5,759 nt of DNA from Rhodobacteraceae bacterium UBA6273 (GCA_002440625.1 DJUV01000085.1:1-5759), one strand, 5' to 3'. Positions 1-5,759 are shown, counted from the stretch's first letter. The notes: generated by a model not told the origin, from the letters alone. Program-made: numbers and translations.

Positions 1-957
1 GCGGAACTGCGCCAGATCGTCCGGCTTGACCTCACCACCGTCGACGTGATCGAAGCCGCCTTCGCAGCCCTTGCGAATGGCGGCGTCGTCATGCCGCCGA
101 TCCTGTCGATGGACCTCCACGCGGCCAATGGCGAGGTTGACGTCAAGACCGCCTACATCCCCGGCTTCGACGGCTTCGCGATCAAGGTCAGCCCCGGCTT
201 CTTTGACAATCCGAAGATCGGCCTCTCCAGCCTAAACGGGCTGATGATCCTCTTTTCCGCCAGGACGGGGCTGGTGGAGGCGCTCTTTCTCGACAACGGC
301 TATCTGACCGACATCCGCACCGCCGCCGCCGGCGCCGTCGCCGCCCGCCACCTCGCGCCGGAGCATGTGGAAACCGCCGGCGTCATCGGCACCGGGGTTC
401 AGGCCCGGCTCCAGATCGAGGCCGCGCATCTCGTCCGTCCCTTCGCCCGCGTCCTCGTCCATGGCCGCGACATGGCGAAGGCCCGCGCCTGCGCCGATGA
501 TCTGGCCAAGTCCTTGGGCATCAGGGCCGAAGCCATCGCCGATCCAGCCGCGCTGGTGGCCGAAAGCCAGCTCGTCGTCACCACGACCCCGTCGCGCGCG
601 CCGGTCCTGAAGGCCGACTGGCTCCACCCCGGCCTCCATATCACCGCGATGGGCTCCGACCAGGCCGGCAAGAACGAGATCGAGCCTTTGGCGCTGATGG
701 CCGCCAACGCCTATGTCTGCGACCGCGTCAGCCAATGCGAGGTCTCGGGCGAGCTTGAAGCCGCCCTTGCTTCCGGCCTCTGGACCAGAGGCACACCCGC
801 CGAACTCGGCGAGGTCATCACTGGCAAGAAACCGGGGCGCCAGTCGCCGGAGGACATCACCATTGCCGACCTCACCGGCACCGGCGTTCAGGACACCGCC
901 ATCGCCACCCATGTCCGCGCCCGCTTCCCGAAGGCGGGAACCATCATCCGGGCCTGA
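1..957 (+). CDS. eutC: EutC, ornithine cyclodeaminase-like enzyme of 5-hydroxyectoine/ectoine utilisation (5' partial)
   Basis: This frame is open from the first base of the window and gives 318 residues before TGA at 955-957. A GTG at 46 is in frame, but the family signature ('AELRQIV...') already lies upstream of it, so the true start is off the left edge, probably about ten codons away. Family marks of the ornithine cyclodeaminase/mu-crystallin fold are present. They are the conserved Lys in GFAIKVS (codon 184-186), the LTDIRTAAAGA segment (about 304-336), the Rossmann loop GTGVQA (388-405) for NAD(H), the GSD..GK block with the conserved Asp (658-660), and the closing DLTGTGVQD (868-894). 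Known of the family: EutA, EutB and EutC are proposed to convert 5-hydroxyectoine to ectoine in the cytoplasm; the exact EutC chemistry is not firmly settled. The assignment over a generic ornithine or lysine cyclodeaminase rests on the asnC-ssd-atf genes directly downstream and on overall resemblance to EutC. The asnC start lies 4 bp after the stop, which suggests one transcript and coupled translation. Confidence 0.88.
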   Translation, partial: AELRQIVRLDLTTVDVIEAAFAALANGGVVMPPILSMDLHAANGEVDVKTAYIPGFDGFAIKVSPGFFDNPKIGLSSLNGLMILFSARTGLVEALFLDNGYLTDIRTAAAGAVAARHLAPEHVETAGVIGTGVQARLQIEAAHLVRPFARVLVHGRDMAKARACADDLAKSLGIRAEAIADPAALVAESQLVVTTTPSRAPVLKADWLHPGLHITAMGSDQAGKNEIEPLALMAANAYVCDRVSQCEVSGELEAALASGLWTRGTPAELGEVITGKKPGRQSPEDITIADLTGTGVQDTAIATHVRARFPKAGTIIRA

Positions 958-961
958 TCCG

Positions 962-1441
962 ATGAAGCTCGACGACCGCGACATTGCGATCCTGAAGGTG
1001 CTCGCCACCGATGGCCGCATCACCAAGGCGGCGCTGGCCGAAAGGGTCGGGCTGTCGCCGACCCCGGTCTGGGACCGGCTGAAAAAGCTGGAACAGGCCG
1101 GGCTGATCGAAGGCTACCGCGCCGAGATCAGCCTGAGGAAGCTTGGCCCCCATGTCACCGTCTTCGTCGCTGCCGAGCTTTCCGACCATACCGCCGCCAG
1201 TTTCCGCGCCTTTGAAGACGCGGTGAGGCGCTATGATGAGGTCGTCGCCTGCTGGGCGCTCGGCGGTGGCTTCGACTATCTGATGCAGGTGGTGACCCGC
1301 GACATCGACGCCTACCAGCGCCTGATTGACGCCATGCTCGACGCCCGGATCGGCCTCGCGCGCTACTTCACCTATGTCGTGACGAAGCCGGTCAAGGGGC
1401 CGGCTATTCCGCCGATCGAGATGCTGGTCGGGGCGCCATGA
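962..1441 (+). CDS. asnC: AsnC/Lrp-family transcriptional regulator of the ectoine catabolic operon
   Basis: The 159-residue product has the usual length and two-part layout of Lrp/AsnC regulators. Residues 1-50 form the winged helix-turn-helix (opening MKLDDRDIAILKVL, recognition region around ALAERVGLSPTPVWDRLKKLE). A linker leads to a RAM ligand-binding/oligomerisation domain (about 64-142) with the typical ALGGGFDYLMQVV turn (residues 99-111) and a YFTYVVTK strand near the end. The ATG at 962 is chosen because the winged-helix domain starts exactly there; the same frame stays open upstream but only as an out-of-frame overlap with eutC. There is no strong Shine-Dalgarno sequence, so translational coupling to eutC (4-bp gap) is likely. 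Known: AsnC-type proteins encoded in ectoine catabolic clusters (called DoeX in Halomonas elongata) act with the EnuR repressor to control the operon, and Lrp/AsnC proteins usually sense small amino-acid-like effectors. Inferred: this one responds to an ectoine breakdown intermediate such as diaminobutyrate or its acetyl form. Its DNA targets cannot be read from this window alone. Confidence 0.9.
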   Translation: MKLDDRDIAILKVLATDGRITKAALAERVGLSPTPVWDRLKKLEQAGLIEGYRAEISLRKLGPHVTVFVAAELSDHTAASFRAFEDAVRRYDEVVACWALGGGFDYLMQVVTRDIDAYQRLIDAMLDARIGLARYFTYVVTKPVKGPAIPPIEMLVGAP

Positions 1442-1469
1442 CCTTTCCGGTCTGGCAGCCCCCGGACGC

Positions 1470-1486
1470 GCAGAGGATTCCTCTGC
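1470..1486. promoter_or_regulatory. Perfect 7-bp inverted repeat between asnC and ssd (candidate operator or attenuator hairpin)
   Basis: GCAGAGG (1470-1476) is followed by ATT (1477-1479) and CCTCTGC (1480-1486), a perfect dyad. CCGG blocks at 1462-1465 and 1488-1491 flank it and could extend the structure across an asymmetric bulge. There is no following T-tract, so it is not a standard terminator. It sits 29 bp after the asnC stop and 73 bp before the ssd start, where it could be a binding site for the adjacent Lrp/AsnC protein or an RNA processing/stability hairpin. The structure is seen; the function is inferred. Confidence 0.45.
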
Positions 1487-1550
1487 CCCGGCACCCGACT
1501 TCGGCCAGAACGCCTGCGCCGTTCGGCCATCCTTGCCGGGAACACCTCGC

Positions 1551-1554
1551 GAGG
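1551..1554 (+). promoter_or_regulatory. Ribosome binding site of ssd, inside a palindrome
   Basis: GAGG lies 5 nt before the ATG at 1560, which supports that start over the in-frame TTG at 1533 and the ATG at 1572. It forms the right half of the perfect palindrome CCTCGCGAGG (1545-1554). Confidence 0.65.
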
Positions 1555-1559
1555 ACATC

Positions 1560-3035
1560 ATGGCCGACACGATGACTGAAACCGCATTCGACATCGCCGA
1601 CCGCAAGCTTTTCCGCAGCTTCGCCTATATCGGCGGCAAATGGCGCGCCGCCGCCTCGGGCGAGACGATCAGGGTGACGGACCCCGCCACCGGCAAGACC
1701 GTGGGTGAGGTCGCGAGCCTGTCGCCCGCGGAATCCACCGCCGCCGTCGACGCGGCTCAGGCGGCCTTTGCCGGTTGGTCCGGCCTTCTGCCGCAGGCGC
1801 GGTCGGCGATCCTGCGCCGCTGGTACGACCTCATCCTCCGGCACAAGGAAGACCTCGCCCGGATCATGGTCGCCGAACAGGGCAAGCCCATTTCCGAAGC
1901 GCGGGGCGAGATCGACTATGGTGCCGCCTTCGTCGAGTTCTACGCCGAGGAAGCCAAGCGCCCCAACATCGAAGGCGTGACAAGCCACCTCGCCGACGCC
2001 GAGGTCGAGCTTTGGCGCGAGCCGGTTGGCGTCGCCGCCCTCATCACGCCCTGGAACTTCCCCTCCGCCATGTTGACGCGGAAGGCCGGGGCAGCGCTGG
2101 CGGCAGGCTGCACCGTGGTCTGCCACCCTTCCGCCGAAACCCCGTTCTCGGCGCTGGCATTGGCCGAGCTTGGCGAACGCGCGGGCATCCCCGCCGGCGT
2201 CTTCAACGTCGTCACCGGTCAGGCCCCGGTGATCGTGGAACCATGGACGCGGGACACCCGCGTCCGCGCCCTCTCCTTCACCGGCTCGACCGAGATCGGG
2301 CGGCTTCTCTACCGGCAATCCGCCGACACCGTGAAGCGTCTGGTGATGGAGCTTGGCGGCCACGCGCCGGCGATCGTCTTCAAGGGCGCTGACATCGAGA
2401 ATGCCGTGGCCGAGACGATGAAGGCGAAATGGGCGACCACCGGGCAGGACTGCCTCGGCGCCAACCGCATCTTCGTCGAACGCCCCGTCTATGACGACTT
2501 CTGCCACCGCTTCACCGAGGCGACGAAGCGGCTCACCATCGGGCCCGGCATGGCGGACTGCGACCTCGGCCCCCTGATGAACGAAAAGGCCGTGGCCAAG
2601 CAGGAGGAACAGGTGGCCGATGCTCTGAAGAAAGGCGCCCGCCTCGCCACCGGCGGCAGGCGCCACAGGCTCGGCCCGCTCTTCTACGAACCGACAGTGC
2701 TTCTCGACGTGCCCTCGGATGCGAAGATCCTGCATGAGGAAACCTTCGGCCCCGTCGCCGCGATCCTGCCCTTCGACACCGAGGATGAGGTGATCGCCCG
2801 CGCCAATGCCACCGAATACGGCCTCGTCGCCTATATCCATACCCAGGACCCGCGCCGCATCTACCGGCTTGCCCGCGCGCTCCAGTTCGGCATGGTCGCC
2901 GTCAACCGCACCAAGGTCACCGGCGCGCCGATCCCCTTCGGCGGCATGAAGCAATCCGGCCTTGGCCGCGAAGGATCGCGCCTCGGCATGGAGGAGTTTA
3001 CCGAAGTCAAATACATCTGCCGCGACTGGGCGTGA
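1560..3035 (+). CDS. ssd: Aldehyde dehydrogenase of the SSADH type, probable aspartate-semialdehyde dehydrogenase of ectoine degradation (DoeC-like)
   Basis: The 491-residue protein has the standard length of NAD(P)-dependent aldehyde dehydrogenases and resembles GabD-type succinate-semialdehyde dehydrogenases throughout. Visible landmarks are TPWNFP with the oxyanion Asn166, cofactor-site GSTEIG (242-247), general base Glu264 in MELGG, catalytic Cys298 in [10 protein letters not shown] (codon 2451-2453), ETFGPV with Glu394, and the closing [15 protein letters not shown] (459-473). Known: in ectoine catabolism this enzyme oxidises L-aspartate-4-semialdehyde, made by the neighbouring aminotransferase, to aspartate in the cytosol. 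Odd points: the usual Lys of the VVKPS/A cofactor motif is His189 ([10 protein letters not shown]), the Asn of ELGGN is His268, and the Asn usually four residues before the catalytic Cys is replaced by Thr294 within the ATTGQDC segment. The catalytic pair is intact, so the enzyme is probably active, perhaps with altered cofactor binding. The ATG at 1560 is preferred because of its well-spaced GAGG. A true succinate-semialdehyde substrate cannot be excluded from sequence alone. Confidence 0.9.
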   Translation: MADTMTETAFDIADRKLFRSFAYIGGKWRAAASGETIRVTDPATGKTVGEVASLSPAESTAAVDAAQAAFAGWSGLLPQARSAILRRWYDLILRHKEDLARIMVAEQGKPISEARGEIDYGAAFVEFYAEEAKRPNIEGVTSHLADAEVELWREPVGVAALITPWNFPSAMLTRKAGAALAAGCTVVCHPSAETPFSALALAELGERAGIPAGVFNVVTGQAPVIVEPWTRDTRVRALSFTGSTEIGRLLYRQSADTVKRLVMELGGHAPAIVFKGADIENAVAETMKAKWATTGQDCLGANRIFVERPVYDDFCHRFTEATKRLTIGPGMADCDLGPLMNEKAVAKQEEQVADALKKGARLATGGRRHRLGPLFYEPTVLLDVPSDAKILHEETFGPVAAILPFDTEDEVIARANATEYGLVAYIHTQDPRRIYRLARALQFGMVAVNRTKVTGAPIPFGGMKQSGLGREGSRLGMEEFTEVKYICRDWA

Positions 3036-3054
3036 AAGTCCCGAGGCTGAGCGA

Positions 3055-3059
3055 AAGGA
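3055..3059 (+). promoter_or_regulatory. Ribosome binding site of atf
   Basis: AAGGA lies 7 nt before the ATG at 3067, in the 31-bp gap after the ssd stop. It fixes the start: the frame stays open back into ssd, but those upstream codons are an out-of-frame reading of ssd. Confidence 0.75.
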
Positions 3060-3066
3060 AAGACCG

Positions 3067-4440
3067 ATGCTGAAAAACGACCAACTCGACGCCTGGGACC
3101 GCGAGAGCTTTTTCCACCCCTCGACCCATCTCGCCCAGCACGCCCGCGGCGAAAGCCCCACCCGTGTGATCCGCACTGCGTCCGGCGTCCATATCGAGGA
3201 CCGCGACGGCAACAAGCTCCTCGACGCCTTCGCCGGGCTTTACTGCGTGAACGTCGGCTATGGCCGGCGGGAGATTGCCGAGGCCATCGCCGCGCAGGCG
3301 AAGGAACTGGCCTACTACCACGCTTATGTCGGCCACGGCACCGAAGCCTCGATCACGCTCGCCCACATGGTCCTTGAACGCGCGCCAAAGAACATGTCGA
3401 AGGTCTATTTCGGCCTTGGCGGGTCGGACGCCAACGAGACCAACGTGAAGCTCGTCTGGTACATGAACAACATCCTTGGCCGGCCGGAAAAGAAGAAGAT
3501 CATCTCGCGCTGGCGCGGCTATCACGGCTCGGGCCTCGTCACCGGCTCGCTGACGGGGCTTGAGCTTTTCCACAAGAAGTTCGACCTGCCGCTTGCCCAG
3601 GTGATCCATACCGAGGCGCCCTTCTACTTCCGCCGCAAGGACCTGAACCAGTCCGAGGCGGAGTTCACCGGCCATTGCGTGGCCGAGCTTGAGGCGCTGA
3701 TCGAACGCGAAGGCGCGGGCACCATCGCCGCCTTCATCGGCGAGCCGGTCCTGGGAACGGGGGGCATCGTGCCTCCACCTGTGGGCTACTGGCCGGCCAT
3801 CCAGAAAGTACTGAAAAAGCATGACATCCTGCTGATCGCCGATGAGGTCGTCACCGGCTTTGGCCGCCTCGGCACCATGTTCGGCTCCGACCATTACGGA
3901 ATCGAGGCGGACATCATCACCATCGCCAAGGGCCTCACCTCGGCCTATGCGCCGCTCTCAGGCTCGATCATCTCGAAGCGCGTCTGGGAGGTGCTGGAAA
4001 AGGGCACGGACGAAAACGGCCCCATCGGCCACGGCTGGACCTATTCCGCCCATCCGATCGGCGCGGCGGCAGGTGTCGCGAACCTGAAGCTCATCGACGA
4101 TCTCGGGCTGGTGAAGAACGCGGGCGAGGTCGGGGCCTATCTGAAAAAGACCATGACCGAGGCCCTGGGCGATCACCCCAACGTCGGCGACATCCGCGGC
4201 GAAGGCCTGCTCTGCGCCGTGGAATTCGTCGAGGACAAGGCGGATCGCCGCTTCTTCGATCCGGCACGGAAGATCGGCCCGCAGGTGGCCGCTGCCCTTC
4301 TTGCCGACAGCAAGGTCATCGCCCGCGCCATGCCGCAGGGCGACATCCTCGGCTTCGCGCCGCCCTTCTGCCTGACGAAAGCCGAGGCTGACACGGTGGT
4401 CGCGGCGACGGCGCGGGCGGTCAAGGCGGTGCTGGGGTAG
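3067..4440 (+). CDS. atf: Class III PLP-dependent aminotransferase, probable diaminobutyrate transaminase of ectoine degradation (DoeD-like)
   Basis: The 457-residue product is a full-length fold-type I, class III (omega-amino acid type) aminotransferase. Seen in order: an N-terminal segment with the [11 protein letters not shown] signature (15-25), [15 protein letters not shown] (52-66) in the substrate region, GGSDANETN (118-126) contacting the PLP phosphate, RGYHG (150-154) whose Tyr-His stacks on the cofactor, [12 protein letters not shown] with PLP-binding Asp259 (256-267), the Schiff-base Lys288 in ITIAKGLTS, and HGWTYSAHP (322-330). Known: in ectoine catabolism this enzyme moves an amino group from L-2,4-diaminobutyrate to give L-aspartate-4-semialdehyde, feeding Ssd encoded directly upstream. 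Closest look-alikes are beta-alanine/pyruvate and putrescine/pyruvate aminotransferases, so without the operon context the substrate would be uncertain. It is the last plus-strand gene here; its stop lies 3 bp from the stop of the convergent membrane-protein gene, leaving no room for a dedicated terminator between them. Confidence 0.9.
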   Translation: MLKNDQLDAWDRESFFHPSTHLAQHARGESPTRVIRTASGVHIEDRDGNKLLDAFAGLYCVNVGYGRREIAEAIAAQAKELAYYHAYVGHGTEASITLAHMVLERAPKNMSKVYFGLGGSDANETNVKLVWYMNNILGRPEKKKIISRWRGYHGSGLVTGSLTGLELFHKKFDLPLAQVIHTEAPFYFRRKDLNQSEAEFTGHCVAELEALIEREGAGTIAAFIGEPVLGTGGIVPPPVGYWPAIQKVLKKHDILLIADEVVTGFGRLGTMFGSDHYGIEADIITIAKGLTSAYAPLSGSIISKRVWEVLEKGTDENGPIGHGWTYSAHPIGAAAGVANLKLIDDLGLVKNAGEVGAYLKKTMTEALGDHPNVGDIRGEGLLCAVEFVEDKADRRFFDPARKIGPQVAAALLADSKVIARAMPQGDILGFAPPFCLTKAEADTVVAATARAVKAVLG

Positions 4441-4456
4441 GCCTCAGCGCCTCAGC
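4441..4456. repeat. Tandem octamer direct repeat at the convergent gene junction
   Basis: GCCTCAGC occurs twice back to back (4441-4448 and 4449-4456), directly after the atf stop and across the end of the opposing gene. It encodes the Leu-Arg-Arg-stop end of the minus-strand protein. No function is evident; it may be a small duplication by slippage. Confidence 0.6.
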
Positions 4457-5520
4457 CGCCCGCCGAACACCCGCACGAAGCTCACCGCGAGGATGATCCT
4501 CAGAAGGTGATGCGCGGTGACATAAAGGATCGACATGTTGAGGCTGAGCGCGATCAGCCCCATCTCGACGAGGCCACCCGGCGCGAAGGCGAGGAATACC
4601 GCCCGCGCCGGTTCCGCCGCCACCCCGGCGATCATGTAGGCAAGCACAGCCGCCCCGCCGATGGTCAGCGTGCCGTTCATCAGCGCCAGCCCCAGCGCAT
4701 CGAGGATGCGCCGCTTCGGCATCCCGGCGAAGCGCACGCCGAGCGATGTGCCGATCACCACCTGCGCCGCCGCCACCAGCCACCCCGGCGGCACCGATTG
4801 CGTCAGGCCCCCGGCATGGACCGCACCGGAAAGCAGGATCGGGCCGAGGACATGGCCCGCAGGAAGCCTGAGCTTCAACCCCACCACCGCCCCGACAACC
4901 GCGCAAGCCAACAGGATCAGCACATCCAGCGGCGCAAGCCCATGCCCCGCCACCGCCGCCCCGCCGGCCGAGCCGACGGCATGGCCCTCCATCAGCGTGA
5001 AGGCCAGGGGCACGATGATGATGGTCAGGATCAGCCGCAGGAATTGCAGCATGGTCAGCATCTGGATGTCCGCGCCCGCCTCCTCGCCCATCTGCACCGT
5101 CTCCACGAGCCCGCCGGGAGCCGTGCCATAGAAGGCGGTCAGCCGGTCGGTCCTCCCGGTGGCGACCAGCATCCGGTAGCCAAGGAAATGCACCGCCGGG
5201 ATGAAGATGGCGAGGATCAGGAGCGAGGGGATCCAAGCCCGCGCTTCCTGAAGGATCTCCGGCCGCGCGGCGGCACCGATGGCGACGCCGATGATCGGCA
5301 CGAAGATCATCCTGATCCGCTGCGGCGCCTGCGGCAGATGACCGAAGGGCCGGAAGCCAAAGATCGCCGCAGCCCCCACGACAAGGAGCGAGCCGAGAAG
5401 CATCGGCAAGGGCAGGTGCAGCGCCTTCGCCAGCAACCCGCCCGCCGTCCCGAGCACATAGGTCGACAGGACAGTCGGCCAGTGCGGGGCGCCGAAGAAG
5501 CGTTCGATAAGACGGGGCAT
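4444..5520 (-). CDS. AbrB-family polytopic membrane protein (PF05145; often labelled 'ammonia monooxygenase' or 'AbrB regulator')
   Basis: The 358-residue protein has about ten hydrophobic spans (roughly 15-32, 36-53, 67-83, 97-118, 158-176, 196-213, 222-238, 247-262, 275-300, 306-352 as one or two) and lies in the inner membrane. It consists of two homologous halves. Each carries the hallmark APGGLVE, at 134-140 and 313-319, exactly 179 residues apart, which is half the protein. Other paired segments are LPLPMLLGSLL (36-46) with LPAGHVLGPILL (219-230), and LRLILTIIIV (161-170) with LLRIILAVSF (339-348). This matches the Gram-negative AbrB duplication family. Family names are misleading: it is unrelated to Bacillus AbrB and is not a proven ammonia monooxygenase. 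A transport role is plausible but the substrate is unknown. The ATG at 5518-5520 is supported by an AGGA 8 nt upstream. It is transcribed towards the ectoine operon and ends 3 bp from atf, so a functional link is not implied. Confidence 0.87.
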   Translation of the reverse strand: MPRLIERFFGAPHWPTVLSTYVLGTAGGLLAKALHLPLPMLLGSLLVVGAAAIFGFRPFGHLPQAPQRIRMIFVPIIGVAIGAAARPEILQEARAWIPSLLILAIFIPAVHFLGYRMLVATGRTDRLTAFYGTAPGGLVETVQMGEEAGADIQMLTMLQFLRLILTIIIVPLAFTLMEGHAVGSAGGAAVAGHGLAPLDVLILLACAVVGAVVGLKLRLPAGHVLGPILLSGAVHAGGLTQSVPPGWLVAAAQVVIGTSLGVRFAGMPKRRILDALGLALMNGTLTIGGAAVLAYMIAGVAAEPARAVFLAFAPGGLVEMGLIALSLNMSILYVTAHHLLRIILAVSFVRVFGGRLRR

Positions 5521-5528
5521 CGGGTGGT

Positions 5529-5532
5529 TCCT
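5529..5532 (-). promoter_or_regulatory. Ribosome binding site of the AbrB-family gene
   Basis: On the minus strand AGGA stands 8 nt before the ATG at 5520, supporting that start. The frame used by the protein does not need an upstream extension, since the first hydrophobic span and family N-terminus begin here. Confidence 0.65.
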
Positions 5533-5592
5533 GCCGCCAACTTGTCAGCCGGGGCTGGGAAGGGCAAGGGGGCACTAAGGACCATCGTTCTT

Positions 5593-5620
5593 GCCCGATT
5601 TGTCCCGCGACAAATCGGGC
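5593..5620. repeat. Strong stem-loop with 12-bp perfect arms
   Basis: GCCCGATTTGTC (5593-5604) pairs perfectly with GACAAATCGGGC (5609-5620) around the 4-nt loop CCGC. No T-tract follows on either strand, which argues against a standard Rho-independent terminator. The left edge is 72 bp upstream of the membrane-protein start codon. Options are an operator, an RNA hairpin in the 5' leader, or a copy of a dispersed palindromic element. Confidence 0.7.
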
Positions 5621-5647
5621 CGCGCCTGCCTGCCCCCGGCAGGCGCG
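5621..5647. repeat. Second stem-loop with 10-bp perfect arms, directly abutting the first
   Basis: CGCGCCTGCC (5621-5630) pairs perfectly with GGCAGGCGCG (5638-5647) around the 7-nt loop TGCCCCC. It begins at the base after the preceding stem-loop ends. No T-run follows on the plus strand (TTACC) and none on the minus strand. Confidence 0.65.
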
Positions 5648-5693
5648 TTACCGCGCCAGCCCAGGCAGCCGCGCCCCGATTTTCAAGCGCACG

Positions 5694-5739
5694 GGCCAAG
5701 CGGAGAACCCCTTGGCCTCCGCCTTGCGGCTCCGGCCAA
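5694..5739. repeat. Three complementary blocks able to form alternative hairpins
   Basis: GGCCAAG (5694-5700) is complementary to CTTGGCC (5711-5717), whose last six bases are also complementary to GGCCAA (5734-5739). The second pairing encloses a further small hairpin, CCGC (5719-5722) with GCGG (5726-5729). The two larger stems exclude each other. This may be chance in GC-rich sequence, and the gene context to the right is not visible. Confidence 0.45.
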
Positions 5740-5759
5740 TCGGACCGGGTGACGTGCCA

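Larger units (their letters stand above)
1442..1559. other. asnC-ssd intergenic gap with two palindromes
   Basis: This is the only sizeable gap inside the operon. It holds a 17-bp palindrome (1470-1486), a perfect 10-bp palindrome over the ssd ribosome binding site (1545-1554) and a 45-codon frame running through it from 1438. I see no convincing -35/-10 pair and no T-run after the hairpin, so neither an internal promoter nor an intrinsic terminator can be called with confidence. Loss of a small gene, an attenuation site or a regulator site are all possible reasons for the gap. Confidence 0.5.
5521..5759. other. Non-coding region upstream of the AbrB-family gene
   Basis: No reading frame here resembles a protein on either strand. 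The minus-strand frame that continues leftwards from 5699 is an off-frame reading of the membrane-protein gene with an Arg/Gly/Ala-rich start. The region holds a Shine-Dalgarno sequence, two abutting hairpins (5593-5620 and 5621-5647) and competing complementary blocks (5694-5739). I looked for sigma-70-like -35/-10 pairs on the minus strand and found none convincing, although a promoter for the membrane-protein gene must presumably lie here or further right. Confidence 0.55.

Noticed and set aside
713..961. Upstream extension of the asnC frame into eutC
   Set aside because: The extra residues are Ser/Pro/Arg-rich out-of-frame eutC sequence; the AsnC family begins at the ATG at 962.
232..1026. 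A 264-codon minus-strand frame opposite eutC and asnC
   Set aside because: It crosses the junction of two well-supported plus-strand genes and is Gly/Asp-rich low-complexity translation with no motif.
1404..3215. A 603-codon open frame on the minus strand opposite ssd
   Set aside because: It is the antisense shadow of a GC-rich gene with strong third-position bias. The protein is Gly/Asp/Arg/Ala-rich with no family motif, whereas the plus strand has all aldehyde dehydrogenase motifs.
3007..3894. A 295-codon minus-strand frame opposite atf
   Set aside because: It is an antisense shadow of the aminotransferase gene with no recognisable domain or ribosome binding site.
4426..4460. A possible terminator at the atf end
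   Set aside because: Only a short GU-containing pairing (CTGGG with CTCAG) can be drawn and there is no T-run.
4421..5575. A 384-codon minus-strand frame overlapping the membrane-protein gene
   Set aside because: It is an off-frame reading, Gly/Arg/Ala/Cys-rich without membrane spans; the overlapping frame 4444-5520 has the full AbrB-family signature.
5593..5620. The 12-bp stem-loop as a Rho-independent terminator
   Set aside because: No T-tract follows the stem on either strand, and no gene visible in the window ends there.
5307..5699. A 130-codon minus-strand frame that could be a gene upstream of the membrane-protein gene
   Set aside because: Its second half is an off-frame reading of the membrane-protein gene and its first half runs through the hairpins; the sequence resembles no family.
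1..5759. CRISPR array, tRNA, insertion sequence or phage attachment site
   Set aside because: No regularly spaced repeats, cloverleaf, transposase fragment or terminal inverted repeats with target duplication were seen.

Overview
The window is GC-rich (roughly two thirds G+C by eye, with third codon positions mostly G or C). Its gene content points to an alphaproteobacterium, most likely a Rhodobacterales/Paracoccaceae member. This is an inference from gene order and protein style; no rRNA or other taxonomic marker is present.

Positions 1-4440, plus strand, carry the distal end of an ectoine/5-hydroxyectoine catabolic operon. It begins inside eutC (ornithine-cyclodeaminase-like; the first few codons lie off the window) and continues with an AsnC/Lrp-type regulator, a succinate-semialdehyde-dehydrogenase-like enzyme (ssd, equivalent to doeC) and a class III PLP aminotransferase (atf, equivalent to doeD). 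This matches the asnC-ssd-atf end of the eut clusters described in marine Roseobacters such as Ruegeria pomeroyi. In the published pathway EutABC convert 5-hydroxyectoine to ectoine, EutD opens the ring, EutE deacetylates to 2,4-diaminobutyrate, Atf transaminates this to aspartate-semialdehyde, and Ssd oxidises that to aspartate. The transporter genes, eutA, eutB, eutD, eutE and any enuR repressor would lie outside the window. Spacing is 4 bp (eutC-asnC), 118 bp (asnC-ssd) and 31 bp (ssd-atf). The 118-bp gap is the only roomy junction and holds a 7-bp-arm palindrome, a second palindrome over the ssd ribosome binding site, and a short bridging reading frame.

Positions 4444-5520, minus strand, encode an AbrB-family (PF05145) polytopic membrane protein with a clear internal duplication. 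It converges on atf with only 3 bp between the two stop codons and is probably not part of the ectoine operon.

Positions 5521-5759 hold no gene I can support. They contain the ribosome binding site of the membrane-protein gene, two directly abutting strong stem-loops (12-bp and 10-bp perfect arms), and a set of competing complementary blocks near the right edge. This is the least explained part of the window. Overall this is a known catabolic system with a few unusual details; I see no clearly new defence, mobile or RNA system.
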